NCBI RefSeq assembly: GCF_007995155.1 | Contig: NZ_CP042593.1 | Location: 4,692,001-4,756,000, forward strand | Direction: 5' to 3' | Length of the DNA: 64,000 nt | Origin: Cytobacillus dafuensis | GTDB taxonomy: Bacteria; Bacillota; Bacilli; Bacillales; Cytobacillaceae | In this document: positions 8,601 to 17,225 of the stretch, piece after piece | How positions within the stretch are numbered: position 1 is the stretch's first letter | How the letters are laid out: every line of letters starts with the position of its first letter | Notes under the pieces: generated by a model | The model's database searches: none | Seen by the model: the letters and a program-made list of their open reading frames with translations, nothing else | Told to the model about the DNA's origin: nothing | Made by a program: the position numbers and the translations under genes

Positions 8601-8626
8601 TCTTAAGTTAGAGAAATGTCTATTAG
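8601..8626 (-). repeat. Terminus of a family A repeat in the hemQ leader
   Basis: TTAGAGAAATGTCTA, extended with about 24 of 26 matches, is the reverse complement of the right end of the family A elements at 1797 and 5701. Only the end is present, in opposite orientation, and it finishes 12-15 bases before the hemQ start. It is either a deletion remnant or the ancestral sequence that the elements captured. Confidence 0.55.
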
Positions 8627-8637
8627 GAGTGATCGTA

Positions 8638-9384
8638 ATGAGTGAAGCAGCAAAAACACTTGAAGGCTGGTATAGTTTACACGACTTTCGTGCTATTGAT
8701 TGGACGTCTTGGAAGTTGTTATCAAGTGATGAACGCCAAACGGCTATTCATGAGTTCTTATCCCTTGTTGAGAAGTGGAACAGAACTCAAAGTGAGAAAA
8801 AAGGCAGCCACGCATTATATTCAATCGTTGGCCAAAAAGCTGATTTTATGATGATGATCTTAAGACCGACATTAGAGGAAATTAATGAAATTGAAAATGA
8901 ATTCAATAAGACCAAGTTAGCAGAATATACGGTACCTGTTTATTCCTATGTGTCAGTCGTTGAATTAAGCAATTATTTACCTTCCGATCAGGATCCATAT
9001 CAAAGTCCTGAAATTCTTGCTCGTCTTTACCCAATTTTGCCTAAAGCGAAGCATGTATGCTTCTATCCTATGGATAAACGTCGTCAAGGCAATGATAACT
9101 GGTATATGCTTCCGATGGAGGACCGTCGCGACATGATGCGCAGCCATGGCATGATTGGCCGACAATACGCAGGCAAAGTAAAACAAATTATTACTGGTTC
9201 TGTTGGCTTCGATGATTACGAATGGGGCGTTACTTTATTCTCGGACGATGCTCTTCAATTTAAAAAGCTTGTATACGAAATGCGCTTCGATGAAGTAAGT
9301 GCTCGCTACGGCGAATTTGGCTCATTCTTCATTGGAAATCTTCTTGAGGAAGATCGAGTAAGCAAGCTGCTGCATGTAAATTAA
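8638..9384 (+). CDS. hemQ: Coproheme decarboxylase (chlorite dismutase family)
   Basis: 248 residues. HemQ oxidatively decarboxylates coproheme III to protoheme in the Gram-positive haem pathway, in the cytoplasm. The family hallmarks are visible: [17 protein letters not shown], the YPMDKRR segment with the catalytic Tyr, and [16 protein letters not shown] carrying the proximal His. I start at the ATG at 8638 because TAGGAG lies before it; the frame opens slightly earlier, at 8629. It corresponds to B. subtilis ywfI and has a strong terminator after it. Confidence 0.93.
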   Translation: MSEAAKTLEGWYSLHDFRAIDWTSWKLLSSDERQTAIHEFLSLVEKWNRTQSEKKGSHALYSIVGQKADFMMMILRPTLEEINEIENEFNKTKLAEYTVPVYSYVSVVELSNYLPSDQDPYQSPEILARLYPILPKAKHVCFYPMDKRRQGNDNWYMLPMEDRRDMMRSHGMIGRQYAGKVKQIITGSVGFDDYEWGVTLFSDDALQFKKLVYEMRFDEVSARYGEFGSFFIGNLLEEDRVSKLLHVN

Positions 9385-9392
9385 TCTCTTAA

Positions 9393-9420
9393 ACTCCCAG
9401 CCCCGTCTGGGAGTTTTTTT
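9393..9420 (+). terminator. hemQ terminator
   Basis: ACTCCCAG-CCCCGT-CTGGGAGT followed by seven T, nine bases past the hemQ stop. Confidence 0.9.
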
Positions 9421-9815
9421 ACGTAGAAATGAACGGATGATCCTCCTTTTTGGTCCTCATTTCCTAGAAGATCTCTCCTAAAACTAGCGAAAAGCTGACG
9501 CAATTATCCACGATAAAATATTGGAATAAAAAAAATGGCTTATACATACTTATGAATTAGTGAGTGTTTATCCATACCTTTTCAATGTTATTGATTTTTC
9601 TCAAGGTATCGCAAGGAAATCTTTCAATCGTTACTTTAAGATTCGGACCCTATTGAGAAAATATGATTAAACTCCACTTTTTTGTTTTAAAGCTGCTTTG
9701 AGAATTAAATAAGCAAAACCTTGCTCCACTGCACTACTATATCGTTTAGCTTTAGTGGCCGCGAGCTCCACTCTATGGGTTTTGAATGATTTTGATTTTT
9801 GGGAGGGGAAAAAGA
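9421..9815. other. Gene-free region upstream of gerQ
   Basis: About 395 bp with no supported gene, and no cwlJ, which neighbours gerQ in B. subtilis. A weak sigma-E-like pattern occurs near 9552-9580 (GAATTA, about 14 bases, CATACC), far from the gerQ start, so I do not call it a promoter. No repeats were seen. Confidence 0.4.
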
Positions 9816-10262
9816 GTGAGTCAATCTAATTTTAATCCGTACACAACTACACCATATTATGGGTATCAGCAGCCATTTGCAGGTGCTTCTGCACAAAGGA
9901 CTACGCCGTATGGAGTCCCGCCTGCGCCTATGCCAATGCCAGTCCCGCAAACAACTACAGCACCGCAAGTCACTGGTATGCTTCCACTTGAACAGTCATA
10001 CATTGAAAACATTTTGCGTTTGAACAAAGGGAAGCTTGTAACGATCTTTGCTACCTTCGAAGACAAGCAACAAAAAAAATTTGAAGGTATTATAGAAGCA
10101 GCCGGCAGAGACCACGTCATAATAAGTGATCCGCAAACAGGTGTGAGATACTTAATCCCAATGGTTTATTTGGATTATGTGGTATTTAGTGAGCCAATCG
10201 AATACGAATATCCCGGAATTACCCCACCACCTGGTATGCTATCGCAATATAGCCCACGATAA
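9816..10262 (+). CDS. gerQ: Spore coat protein GerQ
   Basis: 148 residues. The first 60 are Pro/Tyr/Gln-rich (PYTTTPYYGYQQPFAG, APMPMPVP) and low-complexity. The C-terminal 85 (SYIENILRLNKGKLVTIF to YVVFSEPIEYEYP) is the conserved GerQ domain. In B. subtilis GerQ is an inner-coat protein needed to place the cortex-lytic enzyme CwlJ, and it is cross-linked through Lys by transglutaminase. The start is a GTG at 9816 behind GGGAGGGG. It is shorter than the 181-residue B. subtilis protein, mainly in the N-terminal tail. Confidence 0.88.
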   Translation: MSQSNFNPYTTTPYYGYQQPFAGASAQRTTPYGVPPAPMPMPVPQTTTAPQVTGMLPLEQSYIENILRLNKGKLVTIFATFEDKQQKKFEGIIEAAGRDHVIISDPQTGVRYLIPMVYLDYVVFSEPIEYEYPGITPPPGMLSQYSPR

Positions 10263-10315
10263 TACTTAGATTTCAGCCAGTATCAACATTGAAAAGTAAA
10301 TATGTGTTCAACCCC

Positions 10316-10353
10316 AAAAAGAAGCTTTGACACAATGGTCAAAGCTTCTTTTT
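10316..10353. terminator. Bidirectional terminator, gerQ/ywdK
   Basis: A 16-bp perfect stem, AAAAAGAAGCTTTGAC with GTCAAAGCTTCTTTTT around ACAATG. A and T tracts on both sides serve both convergent genes. Confidence 0.9.
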
Positions 10354-10354
10354 G

Positions 10355-10726
10355 TTATAGATGCTTAACAGCAGCAATGATCAGCAGCACCCAAGCTACT
10401 AAAAAGGAAACTCCGCCAAACGGAGTGATCGCACCCAGTATACCTACTTTTGTGAGCGTTAATACATATAAGCTTCCAGAGAAAAGAATAATACCAATTA
10501 ACATCATCCATCCAGACCAAGATAATAAAGAACTATCCGGCAATTTGCCAAGCAACACCCCTATCACCAATAAGCCTGCTGCATGGAACATTTGATACTG
10601 TACACCTGTTTGCCAAATCTCCATATACTTTGGTTCTACCCATTTTTCAAGTCCATGAGCACCGAATGCTCCTAATGCCACTGATAGAAAAGCATTCAAA
10701 GCCCCTAGAATAATAAATAACTTCAT
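10355..10726 (-). CDS. ywdK: DUF423 membrane protein (YwdK)
   Basis: 123 residues with four predicted membrane helices. It has the family signature GAFGAHGLEKW near the N-terminus and GVQYQMFHAAGLL in the middle. Function unknown; found widely as a small inner-membrane protein. It lies downstream of ywdI on the same strand, as in B. subtilis. Confidence 0.88.
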   Translation of the reverse strand: MKLFIILGALNAFLSVALGAFGAHGLEKWVEPKYMEIWQTGVQYQMFHAAGLLVIGVLLGKLPDSSLLSWSGWMMLIGIILFSGSLYVLTLTKVGILGAITPFGGVSFLVAWVLLIIAAVKHL

Positions 10727-10773
10727 TTCATTTTCCCTCGCATCTCAATGATATAGTTCAAACTTATTTGATA

Positions 10774-11055
10774 TTAAAAATCAAATAATGATTCCCCGTT
10801 TGCCTCATCCTCCATTTCCAATCTCTTTGGCTGTTGAATGCTAGCTGGTTGGACTGGTTGGACGGCTGGGGGCATAAATGCGGTTGGTGTTGAAGAGATT
10901 CCCTTTGTTGTCTCAGGCTCATCAAGAATGAGTTCACAAAGTGATTTCATAGCTTGGACTCTTTCCCTTATCCTGGCAGTTGTTGAACTCTCCTTCGCTT
11001 CCATTAATTCCTTTTCAATCTTTCCAAGCAATTGCTGAACGGAAATATTCAACAT
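10774..11055 (-). CDS. ywdI: YwdI family protein (DUF5327)
   Basis: About 93 residues. The N-terminal 45 are helical and charged (SVQQLLGKIEKELMEAKESS), followed by a Pro/Gln-rich linker (AFMPPAVQPVQPASIQQP) and a short acidic tail ending in DF. Function unknown. GAGGTG overlaps two ATGs (11058 and 11055), so the exact start is uncertain by one codon. Probably co-transcribed with ywdK, 47 bp downstream. Confidence 0.8.
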   Translation of the reverse strand: MLNISVQQLLGKIEKELMEAKESSTTARIRERVQAMKSLCELILDEPETTKGISSTPTAFMPPAVQPVQPASIQQPKRLEMEDEANGESLFDF

Positions 11056-11061
11056 CATCAC

Positions 11062-11589
11062 CTCTTAAAATTCTAATATCTATTATATTCAAAGATCTTT
11101 CTTTTCAAAACGCAAGCAAGGCTTGCCAGAAGCTCGCATTACCTCTACTGAAGGAAGATTATTCGTTTTTAGAAAAACTTGGCGTTCGCCAAGTCCTTTT
11201 TGGCGAATACCTTAGTTTTTCTTATGCGATCTTATTAGCGGATATTTAATTGAAATCACACTTTACTTTAGTACGTTAATAAACTTAATTTTTCCTATTA
11301 GCTAAATTGAAAAGCTTTACATCCCCTTGGGAATCTATTATCCCACGTAACATAGAAAAATCTACACTTTAAACAATCAATTCTATTTGTCTTCATTTTC
11401 TAATCATTCTCCAAATTATTCAATCTACATTATACATGAAACCATATGAATTTTCGATTAGACAGCATTCTCTTCCTCTTTAATAGTCAAAAAATGTCTG
11501 TTTCACGTGAAACGTGCTGATTTTTGTAAAATCCACGTAAAACCTACAGGATTTCAACAATATACATGTTTTTTCTAGTTAATTTAAAA
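11062..11589. other. Gene-free AT-rich region with a palindrome, around parS
   Basis: About 530 bp without a supported gene. It contains an 18-base palindrome ACTTGGCG-TT-CGCCAAGT (11177-11194) followed by CCTTTTT, a possible terminator or the trace of a decayed repeat. The parS site at 11499 is the only feature with a clear function. An ORF reading through to 11249 has no SD and no recognisable domain. Confidence 0.5.
11499..11514. promoter_or_regulatory. parS: parS chromosome partition site
   Basis: TGTTTCACGTGAAACG matches 15 of 16 positions of the B. subtilis ParB/Spo0J site TGTTTCACGTGAAACA, with the palindromic core GTTTCACGTGAAAC complete. It lies between genes. ParB binds here, spreads, and loads SMC for origin segregation. 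The conserved ywd/moe-side neighbourhood places this window on the origin-proximal part of the chromosome. Confidence 0.88.
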
Positions 11590-11618
11590 AAAGTCCCAAC
11601 CAAAAGGTTAGGACTTTT
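11590..11618 (-). terminator. Terminator of the moe/fdh gene run
   Basis: AAAGTCC-AACC with GGTT-GGACTTT, one mismatch, then T-rich on the minus strand. It lies just after the moeB stop and marks the end of the long fdh-moa-moe cluster. Confidence 0.8.
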
Positions 11619-11625
11619 ACTCTTT

Positions 11626-12645
11626 TTAACCGAGCAAACGATGGTATATGGTTTTTGCTTGTGCTAAATCTTTTGTACCATGGATCAATGCTCGTCCATC
11701 TTTAAAAATAACAAGCCGCTGTTCGCCCATTTCAACAGAGATCAAGTAAGGGTTCCCTTTGACAGTATATCCAAGAGATGTTAACTGTCGAGACAAATCT
11801 CCTAAATGAAGATCTTGCTGCATTGGCGGGCGAATCTGTACGGTATCTCTTCCGCAAAGGACGGTTGATTTCATCATATTTTCACTGTCAAGATATGGAT
11901 ACGTTCGATTTATTCCGCATGACAGACAGCCTTCATCCTTTGCTTTCGAAACCTTCATACTCGTATATTGATTTCTCCATAAATCGAAGCTTACAAAAGA
12001 AGATCGGACAGCATCCCAGTCTTCCACAAGCATTTTTAAAGCTTCGGCGGTTTGATGTGAAATAACCATTTGCACGGTCGGGGCAATGATCCCTCCTGTA
12101 TCACAGGTCATTCCTTGAATGGGCATTTTTTTAAGTAAACAATTTAAGCACGGTGTCTTCCCTGGAACAATGGAGAGACTCATGCCAAAGCTGCCGACGC
12201 ACGCACCAAATATCCATGGGATGTTATACTTCTGAGAAATATCATTGATCGCCATTCTCGTTTCAAAATTATCCGTTGCATCAATAATTAAATCTACACC
12301 TTGAACGAGTTCCTCTAGTTTTAATGCAGTAGCATCCGTAATAACCGCTTGAATGTCTACATCTGAATTAATCATTCGCAATCTGCTGGCCGCCGCTGCT
12401 GCCTTAGGAAGCTTCTTTTCAACATCCTGCTCCGTATAAAGCTGCTGACGCTGGAGATTACTCGCTTCCACATAATCGCGGTCCACAATTGTCAGCTTGC
12501 CAATCCCCGCTCTTGTTAATATTTCTGCATTTCCTGAGCCTAGAGCTCCAGCCCCAATCATTAAAACATGCTTTGAACGGATTTTCTCTTGTCCATCTTT
12601 TCCTATGGAAGGAAATAAAGTTTGCCGGGAATACCTTTCATCCAT
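11626..12645 (-). CDS. moeB: MoaD-activating adenylyltransferase MoeB/ThiF type
   Basis: 339 residues, an E1-like enzyme. It has a Rossmann motif GAGALGSGNAEILTRAG, the RQQL(Y) segment after DRDYVEASNLQ, and two Cys pairs (CLNC and CLSC) for zinc. It adenylates the C-terminal Gly of MoaD so that sulphur can be added for molybdopterin synthesis. It lacks a rhodanese domain. The start is the ATG at 12645, with GGGGAG at good spacing. Last gene of the cluster; moaD is 18 bp upstream. A ThiF role in thiazole synthesis is possible but less likely in this context. Confidence 0.88.
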   Translation of the reverse strand: MDERYSRQTLFPSIGKDGQEKIRSKHVLMIGAGALGSGNAEILTRAGIGKLTIVDRDYVEASNLQRQQLYTEQDVEKKLPKAAAAASRLRMINSDVDIQAVITDATALKLEELVQGVDLIIDATDNFETRMAINDISQKYNIPWIFGACVGSFGMSLSIVPGKTPCLNCLLKKMPIQGMTCDTGGIIAPTVQMVISHQTAEALKMLVEDWDAVRSSFVSFDLWRNQYTSMKVSKAKDEGCLSCGINRTYPYLDSENMMKSTVLCGRDTVQIRPPMQQDLHLGDLSRQLTSLGYTVKGNPYLISVEMGEQRLVIFKDGRALIHGTKDLAQAKTIYHRLLG

Positions 12646-12663
12646 GATCAAAACTCCCCTCGA

Positions 12664-12897
12664 TTAACCTCCGCTAACTGGAGGAATAAAGGCTACTTCA
12701 TCACCATCATGAATAACATCCTCATTTGAAGCAAATTCCTCATTAATTGCTGTCATGACATGTTCAAGATTCACTGCTTCATATTTATCAGTAATAAGCT
12801 GTTTAAGCTCAGCGACTGTTTTACCGCTAGCATCTAGCTGAACAGATTCTCTTCCTACCGCATCACGTAAATGAGCAAAGAATAAGATATTATTCAT
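12664..12897 (-). CDS. moaD: Molybdopterin synthase small subunit MoaD
   Basis: 77 residues with a ubiquitin-like fold. It ends in PPVSGG, the diglycine tail that is adenylated by MoeB and converted to thiocarboxylate, the sulphur donor for molybdopterin. GGAGGAGAAGG precedes the ATG. It overlaps the end of moaE by 8 bases, so the two subunits are translationally coupled. Confidence 0.93.
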   Translation of the reverse strand: MNNILFFAHLRDAVGRESVQLDASGKTVAELKQLITDKYEAVNLEHVMTAINEEFASNEDVIHDGDEVAFIPPVSGG

Positions 12898-13357
12898 TTA
12901 AGTCCTTCTCCTCCGGTTTTCCTTTTGGATATGCAACTGTTTCAAGTTGGTTTCCGATCCATTCTTCCCCATCTTCCCAATGCTCTTTTTTCCAAATTGG
13001 GACGATTTCCTTAATTCGCTCGATAGCATACCGATTCGCCTCATACGCATCCGCTCGGTGAGGGGTGGAAACAGCAATTACGACTGCGATATCTGTAATA
13101 TCCAGCTTCCCGACTCGATGAGTAATCGCAACCTCGGTACCACTCCATCGTTCCTTTATCTCCTGGCCAATTTGCTCAAGCTTTTTCACCGCCATCGATT
13201 CATAAGCTTCATAAATTAAGTATAAAGTTTTTTTCCCATGAGTTAGCTCACGAACGGTCCCGATAAAGGTTGTGATGGCACCTGCTTCGCGCTGTACAAC
13301 CTTATCAATGACCTCCTGAATGATAATAGGTTCCTTAGAAATCTCGTAGAAGTTCAA
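12890..13357 (-). CDS. moaE: Molybdopterin synthase catalytic subunit MoaE
   Basis: About 155 residues. MoaE with MoaD inserts two sulphurs into cyclic pyranopterin monophosphate. Motifs: GAITTFIGTVRELTHGKK, LIYEAYESMAVKKL, VAITHRVGKLDI, and the basic catalytic loop VPIWKKEHWEDG. I prefer the TTG at 13357 as start: it gives the usual N-terminus (NFYEISKEPI) and has GGTGA upstream. The frame is open to a GTG at 13396 overlapping moeA/PBP, but no SD fits that start. Confidence 0.9.
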   Translation of the reverse strand: MNFYEISKEPIIIQEVIDKVVQREAGAITTFIGTVRELTHGKKTLYLIYEAYESMAVKKLEQIGQEIKERWSGTEVAITHRVGKLDITDIAVVIAVSTPHRADAYEANRYAIERIKEIVPIWKKEHWEDGEEWIGNQLETVAYPKGKPEEKDLNE

Positions 13358-13385
13358 TTGCTCACCCGTCCTTTCCTTTAAAAAA

Positions 13386-15323
13386 TTATCCTTCACATTT
13401 GCTATTAAAATAAATTGGCTCTGGGTTCTTTTCTATCATATAACCGCCAATTCCTTCTACTTTCTCTATAAATCCCACAGACTGAATGACTTCGATTAAA
13501 CATCTGCCTTGCTCGCTTTCATAAAAATCTTTTGTCATCAGTAGATCATAATGCTCATCTGAGACTGGAATGAAATCAAGTCCCATTGATTTTGCAGCAG
13601 GATAGATTCCAAGACCAACAGCATGCTGATCCCCTTTCACCTCTGCAGCAACACCTAAATGAGAAAACATTTCTCGTTCATAGCCTATGATTTCTTCAAC
13701 ACTCATTTCACTTTCTCTTAACAGCATGTCGAAAAGGATTCTTGTACCCGCGCCTTTTTGTCGATTAACAAAATGGGCCTCCTTATTTCTTATATCTGCT
13801 AATGTTTTTATTTCAAGCGGATTGCCCTTCGACAACAGCCAGCCTTGTTTTCGTTTTAAAAATGGATAAAGAACAACCTCTTTATCTGCTAAAAATCTTT
13901 GAATATAGGTTTTATTATATGTTTTCGATTCAGGGTCCAGCAGGTGGATTCCAGCCACATGAGCTTCACCCTTCTTAATAGCCATCATTCCTGCTAGACT
14001 TCCAACATGAGATGACATAACGCTAGAGCTTCTATTCCTTTTCTTCATTTCAGAGGATAATAGATCAATTGTTAAGTCATGACTTCCGATAAATACGATG
14101 GAATTTTTTATCTCTTCCAAAGGCTTTAGCAATTCAACCTCTGCGTACTCTCCCTGTTCATAGCCAAGGCTCGTCGGAGGGATCACAAGAAGTCCGTCAG
14201 CACGGACAAGCGACATGGTTACACCTGCCGCCCGTGAAAGCGGGTTGGCAATAAATTCTCCAGCAACAAACCCAATATTCATACGAATAAAATCTTCAGC
14301 ACCCATCGTCCCTACGATTCGGCGTCCTAGCTTCACCTTTAGCATCAGCCTTTTTGGTTCCGAAACTTGCAAAAACTCACAAATCAATGGTCTTACGAAC
14401 CATTCTAACGCTAAATAGGCGGATACTGAATATCCCGGGATACCAATGATAATCGTTTCGTTAATCTTTCCAATAATCACAGGCTTACCTGGCCGAGTTG
14501 CTACCCCGTGAGTAAAGACCTCTCCCAGCTCTTCAATCATATGGACTGTATAATCCTTTGAGCCAGCTGAGGATCCTGCATTAATCACGACGATATCAGA
14601 TTGCTCCGAGGCTTTCAAAAGAGTCGCTTTAATTTGCTCAGGCTCATCCTTCACAATGGCATTTAATTGAGGGGCCCCACCCCATTCTGATATATAATTC
14701 GCGATAACAGTTCCATTAAATTCAATTAATTTACCAGGGGCAATGTCATCACCTGGGTCCATAAGCTCGTTTCCAGTAGGAATAATTGTAACGAATGGCT
14801 TTTTTATCACTGGGATGGTTAATGTACGTGATGCAAGAAGCACTCCGATATCAACTGGACGAATGATATGCCCCTGCGGAAAAAGCATTTCTTCCTGCAC
14901 GATGTCTTCCCCAATTGGACGAATATGCTGCCAGGGTGAAGCGGGCTCAATGATTTCGACCGTCTCTTCATTAAGCTCCTCTACGTGTTCAATCATAATA
15001 ACGGCATCAAATGGTGATGGTACTTGATTCCCTGTATCGACATAGATAAAATCTTCATTTCGTTTTAACTGAATCGGATTTTGCTCATGAGCTGAATAGG
15101 TTTGTTCAGCGACTACAGCAATCCCATCCATTGCTGATGCATGATAATGCGGCATTGAACTTTTTGCAAAAACCGGCTCAGCCAAAACTCTACCTATAGA
15201 ATTTGTTGATTCAAGCCACTCTACTTCCCTTTTTGGCCTAAAATGTTTAATCATCTCATTTTTTGCCTCAAGCCGTGGCTTGTCCTCCAAATATATTTTT
15301 CTTCTATAATGATTTGTTGTCAT
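13386..15323 (-). CDS. MoeA fused to a C-terminal periplasmic-binding-like domain
   Basis: 645 residues, two parts. Residues 1-400 are MoeA: SAMDGIAVVAE, GNQVPSPFDAVIMIEHVE, PTGNELMDPGD, NAGSSAGSKDYT and RPGKPVIIGKI are the molybdopterin molybdotransferase motifs. Residues about 410-640 (IVFIGSHDLTIDLLSSEMKK to GVAAEVKGDQHAVGLGIYPAAK) form a LysR-effector or molybdate-binding-protein-like fold. Such fusions are known; the added domain may sense or hold a ligand, but its substrate is not clear. It sits beside an ordinary moeA, so the cluster has two MoeA domains. GGGGTAGGA precedes the ATG. Confidence 0.9.
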   Translation of the reverse strand: MTTNHYRRKIYLEDKPRLEAKNEMIKHFRPKREVEWLESTNSIGRVLAEPVFAKSSMPHYHASAMDGIAVVAEQTYSAHEQNPIQLKRNEDFIYVDTGNQVPSPFDAVIMIEHVEELNEETVEIIEPASPWQHIRPIGEDIVQEEMLFPQGHIIRPVDIGVLLASRTLTIPVIKKPFVTIIPTGNELMDPGDDIAPGKLIEFNGTVIANYISEWGGAPQLNAIVKDEPEQIKATLLKASEQSDIVVINAGSSAGSKDYTVHMIEELGEVFTHGVATRPGKPVIIGKINETIIIGIPGYSVSAYLALEWFVRPLICEFLQVSEPKRLMLKVKLGRRIVGTMGAEDFIRMNIGFVAGEFIANPLSRAAGVTMSLVRADGLLVIPPTSLGYEQGEYAEVELLKPLEEIKNSIVFIGSHDLTIDLLSSEMKKRNRSSSVMSSHVGSLAGMMAIKKGEAHVAGIHLLDPESKTYNKTYIQRFLADKEVVLYPFLKRKQGWLLSKGNPLEIKTLADIRNKEAHFVNRQKGAGTRILFDMLLRESEMSVEEIIGYEREMFSHLGVAAEVKGDQHAVGLGIYPAAKSMGLDFIPVSDEHYDLLMTKDFYESEQGRCLIEVIQSVGFIEKVEGIGGYMIEKNPEPIYFNSKCEG

Positions 15324-15335
15324 TGGTCCTACCCC

Positions 15336-16565
15336 TTATTGAAATATTCTTACCGGAACGAGTTCCCCCTTTTGAACTCCTTCTTTCGGAGCCTCAATTT
15401 CAATCATCCCCTCACTTTGTACGAGAGTGGAAATGAGACCAGATTTTCCAAATATCGGTTCAGCATACCATTGTCCTTCCTCTTCAAAAAGCCGGACTCT
15501 AATAAAGTCTGTTCTTCCAGGAGAAGACGGAATATTTTTCGTTACCTTTGCAAAGGTTAGCTGCTTTTCCTGAGACTTTAAGCCCTGCAGCTGTTCTAAA
15601 ATAACTTTTCCAAACAGATGAAAAATAATGACCGCTGAAGCCGGGTGACCCGGAAGACCAATGACAGGCTTTTTATCTGCTAATGCCAATATAGTAGGCT
15701 TACCAGGCTTTATCGCCACACCATGGACGAACACACCAGGCTCACCAAGTGATTGAATGACATCTACAGAATAGTCCTTTGTTCCAACTGAACTGCCTCC
15801 AGAAATGACTAAACAATCTGTTTTGGCTAATAATTCTTCTGCTACCTTCTTATACTCTTCTCGATTATCAGGTACGATTCCTCCGTATAGGAAGGTGAAC
15901 CCCCATCCATTCACAAGTGCCCCAATCGTCATGCTGTTCATATCCCTTATCTGACCTGGTGCAAGCTTGTCAGTGTCGATTGGGACAATTTCATCTCCTG
16001 ATGATAGATATCCAATAACCGGCTTTCTAACAACAACTACTTCTGTAATCCCCTGTGAAGCGAGTGCGCCTAATTCTTGTGAGCGAAGCATCGTGCCCTT
16101 TTTCAATAAAAGTTCACCTTGCCGCATATCTTCTCCAACAGAAATGACATTTTCTCCTGGAGCTGCTTGTCTGTATACATTAATCAGACCGCTCAAATCC
16201 TCACAGTGTTCAATCATTACGACTGCGTCACTTCCCTCTGGCAGCATGCCACCTGTCGGAACATACATAGCCTCAGAAGCTTGAATGGCTTGATGCGGGG
16301 CCTGCCCCATCTTTACCTCCCCAACGAGAGTAAGAAATCCAGGTATGCTTTCAGAGGAACCGAATGTATCCTTTGCCTTTACCGCATATCCATCAACCGA
16401 TGAGCGGCGAAAATCCGGAACATTTTCCTTTGCGTAAATATCTTCAGCTAAAACGAAATGAAGCGCTTCAAAAAGAGGCTTTGTTATATATTCAGTCAAT
16501 GGTTTAATCTGATCACTTATTAACTTGAATGTTTCTTCAACCGATTTAACCTGAAAAAATTTCAT
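15336..16565 (-). CDS. moeA: Molybdopterin molybdenumtransferase MoeA
   Basis: 409 residues, full length. MoeA inserts molybdate into adenylylated molybdopterin. Motifs: RRSSVDGYAVKAKDTFG, GGMLPEGSDAVVMIEHCED, SSGDEIVP, ISGGSSVGTKDY and HGVAIKPGKPT. The SD is weak. It lies 12 bp upstream of the MoeA/PBP fusion gene, probably translated from the same mRNA. The duplication with the fusion protein may reflect different ligand handling or specialisation; this is inference. Confidence 0.93.
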   Translation of the reverse strand: MKFFQVKSVEETFKLISDQIKPLTEYITKPLFEALHFVLAEDIYAKENVPDFRRSSVDGYAVKAKDTFGSSESIPGFLTLVGEVKMGQAPHQAIQASEAMYVPTGGMLPEGSDAVVMIEHCEDLSGLINVYRQAAPGENVISVGEDMRQGELLLKKGTMLRSQELGALASQGITEVVVVRKPVIGYLSSGDEIVPIDTDKLAPGQIRDMNSMTIGALVNGWGFTFLYGGIVPDNREEYKKVAEELLAKTDCLVISGGSSVGTKDYSVDVIQSLGEPGVFVHGVAIKPGKPTILALADKKPVIGLPGHPASAVIIFHLFGKVILEQLQGLKSQEKQLTFAKVTKNIPSSPGRTDFIRVRLFEEEGQWYAEPIFGKSGLISTLVQSEGMIEIEAPKEGVQKGELVPVRIFQ

Positions 16566-16603
16566 TTTTAATCTCTGCTTTCTTTATTTATCATAGGCTG
16601 TTT

Positions 16604-17206
16604 TTATTCCAAATGGCCGTTTTCTATTTTTAAAGCCTCTTCAAATTCCACTGGATGATTCATATTAAATAAGTGACGTTCTCTATAATGGAATTCAGCC
16701 TCTTGAAGATCGGCTTCTGTGACGGTCTTTGTATTAACCTTATCTAAAAACTGTCGTATTCGCAGCTCCTGCTTTTGTAAAGATGCATCCAATTCCTTAA
16801 GAACACCTTTACGATATGCTGCAAACAAAGGGTGAAGCTGTCCAGAAATGTTAGGAACAGCTGCCTGGTAATCTTCTAAAAAAGTGAGCAAAATCGTTCC
16901 TAATTCTGATGATATAAACGGCATATCACAAGCAACCACTAGATTTTTATCTGTATGAGAGGCTTCCAAACCGGCATGTATTCCTGCAAGGGGGCCCATC
17001 CCCTTCCATTGATCGTGCACCATCGGGTAACCGAGAGATTGATAATCTTCAAATGTGTTTGTCACAATGATAATTTCAGAGACTGACTTTTTGAGTTCTG
17101 CAGCAATTTTTTCAATAACCGATTTACCCTCTATTTTTAAAAGGGCTTTATTCGTTCCCATCCTGCTCGATTTGCCGCCTGCCATTATGATTCCCGTTGT
17201 CCGCAT
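16604..17206 (-). CDS. mobA: Molybdenum cofactor guanylyltransferase MobA
   Basis: 200 residues. The nucleotide-binding motif GGKSSRMGTNKALL at residues 10-23 and the metal-binding DMPFIS are typical. MobA joins GMP to Mo-molybdopterin to give the MGD (bis-MGD) form that formate dehydrogenases of the DMSO reductase family use, which fits its place beside fdhE. AGGTGATAAT ends at the ATG. Confidence 0.92.
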   Translation of the reverse strand: MRTTGIIMAGGKSSRMGTNKALLKIEGKSVIEKIAAELKKSVSEIIIVTNTFEDYQSLGYPMVHDQWKGMGPLAGIHAGLEASHTDKNLVVACDMPFISSELGTILLTFLEDYQAAVPNISGQLHPLFAAYRKGVLKELDASLQKQELRIRQFLDKVNTKTVTEADLQEAEFHYRERHLFNMNHPVEFEEALKIENGHLE

Positions 17207-17225
17207 ATTATCACCTGCCTAAAAA

